DNA from: Phycisphaerales bacterium
Lineage (GTDB): Bacteria > Planctomycetota > Phycisphaerae > Phycisphaerales > UBA1924
Assembly: GCA_029260265.1 (NCBI GenBank)
Contig: JAJDDO010000026.1
Location: forward strand, 248,001-312,000
Direction of reading: 5' to 3'
Length of the DNA: 64,000 nucleotides
Each line of letters opens with the position of its first letter. Position 1 is the first letter of the stretch. The notes under the pieces are model-generated. The model searched no databases, was not told the origin of the DNA, and was given only the letters and a program-made list of their open reading frames with translations. The position numbers and the translations under genes were made by a program. This document shows, one piece after another, positions 61,624 to 64,000 of this stretch.

Positions 61624-61995
61624 ATGCCGACGATTAATCAGCTTGTTCGCAAACCCCGCAGGACTCCGATTATCAAATCCAAGACACGGGATATGGATAG
61701 CTGTCCCCAGCGTCGCGGTGTGTGTCTCTCGGTGAAGACCACTACGCCGAAGAAACCAAACTCCGCTCTACGGAAGGTTGCTCGTGTGCGTCTGTCCAAC
61801 GGCAAAGAGGTCACCGCCTATATCGGTGGCGAGGGTCATAACCTGCAGGAGCACTCCATTGTGCTCGTTCGTGGCGGGCGTGTGCGAGACCTCCCCGGTG
61901 TGCGTTACCATGTCGTCCGCGGTGCTCTTGACTGCCTCGGCGTCAATGATCGCAAGCAGGGTCGATCGAAGTACGGCGCCAAAAAGGGCGGCTAA
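61624..61995 (+). CDS. rpsL: 30S ribosomal protein S12
   Basis: 123 residues. S12 lies at the decoding site. [70 protein letters not shown] and the GRSKYGAKK tail are fully conserved, including Lys43 and the Asp residue in PGVRYH context. A separate terminator follows, before rpsG. Confidence 0.98.
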   Translation: MPTINQLVRKPRRTPIIKSKTRDMDSCPQRRGVCLSVKTTTPKKPNSALRKVARVRLSNGKEVTAYIGGEGHNLQEHSIVLVRGGRVRDLPGVRYHVVRGALDCLGVNDRKQGRSKYGAKKGG

Positions 61996-62007
61996 TCAGT
62001 TTTCAAG

Positions 62008-62040
62008 AGGCTCGTGCAATGCTGCATGAGCCTTTGTTTT
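62008..62040 (+). terminator. Terminator/attenuator between rpsL and rpsG
   Basis: AGGCTCGTGCA (62008-62018) pairs with TGCATGAGCCT (62023-62033; one mismatch) around ATGC, followed by TTGTTTT. Such a strong structure between S12 and S7 is not usual; read-through would be needed for joint expression. Confidence 0.65.
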
Positions 62041-62116
62041 TGGCAAGTAATCCCGCCTACATCGCGGGGTGAACAGTGAGCCTGCATCGCAGGCAGATGA
62101 GCCTAAGGAGTTCACC

Positions 62117-62611
62117 ATGTCCGGAAGAATTACCCACTCGCAAGCCCAACTCCGCCCTGACCCCAAGTTTAACGACAAGGTCCTCGCGAAGTTCACCAAC
62201 TGCATCATGCTCGATGGCCGGAAGACCGCTGCGGAGCGTGTGATTTATGATGCCCTCGATGAGATCAAGGCTCGCCTTGAGAAGCACCCCGACGCGGTCG
62301 ACGCACAGGATGAGCTCGGCGTGTTCCACCTCGCGGTGAACAATGTCAAGCCATTCCTCGAGGTTCGCTCAAAGCGAATCGGTGGTGCAAACTACCAGGT
62401 TCCTATGCAGGTTAAATCCGGGCGTCAGCAGTCGCTTGCGTTCCGCTGGATCATCGCCGCATTCCGTTCTGAGAAGGGGCGTCCTGCACACCACAAGCTC
62501 TGTGATGAGCTCTGGGCTGCCGCTCGCAATGAAGGCAAAGCGATGAACACACGCGATCAGACCCACCGAATGGCTGAAGCCAATAAGGCATTCGCCCACT
62601 TCGCACGCTAA
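62117..62611 (+). CDS. rpsG: 30S ribosomal protein S7
   Basis: 164 residues. S7 nucleates the head of the small subunit. DPKFNDKVLAKFTNCIMLDGRKTAAERVIY, the RSKRIGGANYQVPMQV core and the TRDQTHRMAEANKAFAHF C-terminus are standard. AAGGAG stands six bases before the ATG. In most bacteria fusA and tuf follow; here a terminator and an unrelated gene do. Confidence 0.98.
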   Translation: MSGRITHSQAQLRPDPKFNDKVLAKFTNCIMLDGRKTAAERVIYDALDEIKARLEKHPDAVDAQDELGVFHLAVNNVKPFLEVRSKRIGGANYQVPMQVKSGRQQSLAFRWIIAAFRSEKGRPAHHKLCDELWAAARNEGKAMNTRDQTHRMAEANKAFAHFAR

Positions 62612-62635
62612 AAGACCGGTTCGACAGCTCTCCTC

Positions 62636-62660
62636 AAACCCCGGAATCTTCCGGGGTTTT
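62636..62660 (+). terminator. Intrinsic terminator of rpsG
   Basis: AACCCCGG (62637-62644) pairs with CCGGGGTT (62651-62658) around AATCTT, followed by TTTTC. Confidence 0.88.
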
Positions 62661-62696
62661 TCATTTTTCATGAACGAAACGGGCCGATGAGTCCGT

Positions 62697-63896
62697 ATGC
62701 GTTGGATGCGATGGAGAAACGGAGTTTGGATACTGGTGTACGCCGTGCTGGTCGCGGGCGCATCGGTGTGCACGATTCAAGCGTGGACCTATGGAACAGA
62801 TGGGTTCGTGCAACTCGTATCAAACCTGGCCTGGATTTTCAATCTCCCCGCGTGGATCGCACTCTACATTGTTCATGGCCCGGGTATCCGCACCGAGCCG
62901 GTCTGTATCGTTCTGGCAAACGCCATCGGGTGGTTTGGGTGGGTCGGTGCAGCCTGGGTGATCTGGGGGCGACAATCAAAGCAGAAGCACGAACCGGAGC
63001 CTGTGCCGGTCGTGATCAATGCGGGACGCAGGGCGTTTGTTTCCCGTTCGACACTCGGCGGGCTCGGTGCGGTCGCTGCGGGGACTGCGGGGTACGCAAC
63101 GCTTGTTGAGCCTTGGCAGCTCAGAGTTCGTAAGTACACAGTCAAGATCGATGGGTTGGATGCCAAACTTGACGGGCTTCGGATTGCGCATGTATCCGAC
63201 ACCCATCTGGGTCCCCGAATTCTGACCAAGCACATCGTCGAGGCGTACCGGATGGCGGTTGATCTTCAGCCGGATCTCATTGTGCACACCGGCGATCATG
63301 TGCATGATGGGGTCGCGGAAATCGATGAGGCTGCTCGGCTTTGCAAGGTGCTTGTGGATGGTGCTGGAGTTGGGGTGGTCGGGACTCTCGGCAATCATGA
63401 CTGGTGGGGCGATGGGAATCGGATGTCGGTGGCGCTCTCTCAGGGCGGCGTCCAGATGATTGACAATGCGCGCGTGTTTTTGTCACCGGATCGTGAGTTG
63501 GTCATCGAGCCGGTTGCAGGGGCGCTGGCAGTTGTTGGGCTCGGTGATCTGACGGACCATGAGGTGCTTGTCGGGCAGGCGTTCGAGGGGATCGCCCCGT
63601 TGATGCCTCGGGTTGTGCTGGCGCACAATCCGGACACCGCGGAGATTCGTGAGCTTACAGGTCCAGATTCGCCACGGGTGGATCTGATGCTCAGCGGGCA
63701 CACCCACGGCGGGCAGGTTCGCATTCCATTCTTGGGCACGCCGATGGTTCCGAGCCGGTTTGGTCAGAAGTACGCCGGCGGGCTGGTTGATGGTCCCGCG
63801 TTTCGTGTGCTGGTCTCACGCGGGGTTGGGATGTCGTTGTTGCCTGTGCGTGTCGGGGTGCCGCCGGAGATAAGCATCATCACGCTGAAGGCGTGA
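62697..63896 (+). CDS. Membrane-anchored metallophosphoesterase (YkuE/YaeI-like)
   Basis: 399 residues. Two membrane helices (about 8-28 and 40-90) are followed by GRRAFVSRSTLGGLGA, a twin-arginine-like motif, then the calcineurin-type domain (about 155-399): HVSDTHLG, VHTGDHVHD, GTLGNHDWWGD, AHNPDTA and SGHTHGGQVR, all five metal motifs intact. YkuE relatives are Tat-exported phosphoesterases. The combination of helices with an internal Tat-like motif is noted separately. The start ATG 62697 is not set by a clear ribosome site. The end overlaps the right-edge gene by 17 bases. Confidence 0.9.
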   Translation: MRWMRWRNGVWILVYAVLVAGASVCTIQAWTYGTDGFVQLVSNLAWIFNLPAWIALYIVHGPGIRTEPVCIVLANAIGWFGWVGAAWVIWGRQSKQKHEPEPVPVVINAGRRAFVSRSTLGGLGAVAAGTAGYATLVEPWQLRVRKYTVKIDGLDAKLDGLRIAHVSDTHLGPRILTKHIVEAYRMAVDLQPDLIVHTGDHVHDGVAEIDEAARLCKVLVDGAGVGVVGTLGNHDWWGDGNRMSVALSQGGVQMIDNARVFLSPDRELVIEPVAGALAVVGLGDLTDHEVLVGQAFEGIAPLMPRVVLAHNPDTAEIRELTGPDSPRVDLMLSGHTHGGQVRIPFLGTPMVPSRFGQKYAGGLVDGPAFRVLVSRGVGMSLLPVRVGVPPEISIITLKA

Positions 63897-64000
63897 TGGC
63901 GCGGTGATTTTGGCAATCCCATTCCTCTGCAAGCACGCCCCACCCGAGTCGTGTGGTGAGCCCGATCGTGGGGATGAAATAGTCCTCGCGCTGTTCGACT
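63880..64000 (-). CDS. 3' end of a gene entering from the right edge
   Basis: On the minus strand a frame open from the window edge reads about 39 residues (…DYFIPTIGLTTRLGWGV…AITPSA) and stops at 63880-63882, overlapping the end of the phosphoesterase gene. The composition is protein-like. I do not recognise the family. Confidence 0.4.
   Translation of the reverse strand, partial: VEQREDYFIPTIGLTTRLGWGVLAEEWDCQNHRAITPSA

Overview
The window looks like chromosomal DNA of a planctomycete, most likely of the Phycisphaerae/Phycisphaerales group. The main reasons are two secreted proteins (13967-16618 and 44750-46180) that end in the same twin repeat built on LNLQDVFAYLALFN, which I know as a cell-surface/secretion tail of that group; the menaquinone-futalosine gene mqnD; a PduO adenosyltransferase with AdoCbl-type mutase; HEAT/TPR-rich secretion genes; and ribosomal genes split into small units. 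This taxonomic call is inference from gene content, not from a marker search. No rRNA, IS element, integrase, phage module or CRISPR array was seen. One tRNA (Leu, CAG) is present.

Layout. 0-5 kb: a gene remnant at the left edge, then on the minus strand an acyl-CoA mutase large subunit (isobutyryl-CoA mutase type by its specificity residues), a membrane-anchored PpiD/SurA-like chaperone and rpsD. 5.1-7.8 kb (+): mqnD, a fumarylacetoacetase-family hydrolase and a FecCD permease joined by ATGA overlaps. 7.8-13.9 kb (-): metH, atpC, smpB, purF. 14-17.2 kb (-): a secreted matrixin-type metalloprotease and a zinc-free L31. 17.4-18.2 kb (+): an orphan TIR-domain protein with AT-richer codons, the best candidate for a recently acquired (defence) gene. 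18.7-21.4 kb (+): a DEAD-box helicase with a long leader and a TPR protein. 21.5-25.5 kb (-): pyruvate dehydrogenase E1alpha, a small unknown gene, E1beta and E2. 25.7-37.2 kb (mostly -): a leucine/acyl-CoA degradation region (carboxyltransferase, HMG-CoA lyase, three crotonases, a large acyl-CoA dehydrogenase) interrupted by two secreted unknowns. 37.3-46.2 kb: DUF2231-like membrane protein, recA, tRNA-Leu, methyltransferase, RNase HII-like protein with ribD, YgfZ-like protein, M42 peptidase, FG-GAP surface protein. 46.3-55.7 kb: an HTH-receiver regulator, then a type II secretion/pseudopilus locus (HEAT protein with a receiver-like insert, three prepilins, a small membrane protein, a secretin with a long acidic tail, a TPR lipoprotein). 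55.7-64 kb: recJ, a PduO-type adenosyltransferase, two RsbU/SpoIIE-type phosphatases, a MazG-like protein, rpsL, rpsG, a metallophosphoesterase and a gene remnant at the right edge.

Functional links. Several genes depend on or may handle vitamin B12: the mutase (AdoCbl), metH (methyl-B12), the PduO adenosyltransferase and possibly the BtuC-like FecCD permease, although they are scattered rather than clustered. The two GC-tail proteins and the secretion locus may be functionally connected (surface export), but this is inference. Several transcription units end in clear intrinsic terminators, and four good sigma70-like promoters with TTGACA or TTGCCA boxes are visible (upstream of the helicase, recA, tRNA-Leu and the HEAT gene).
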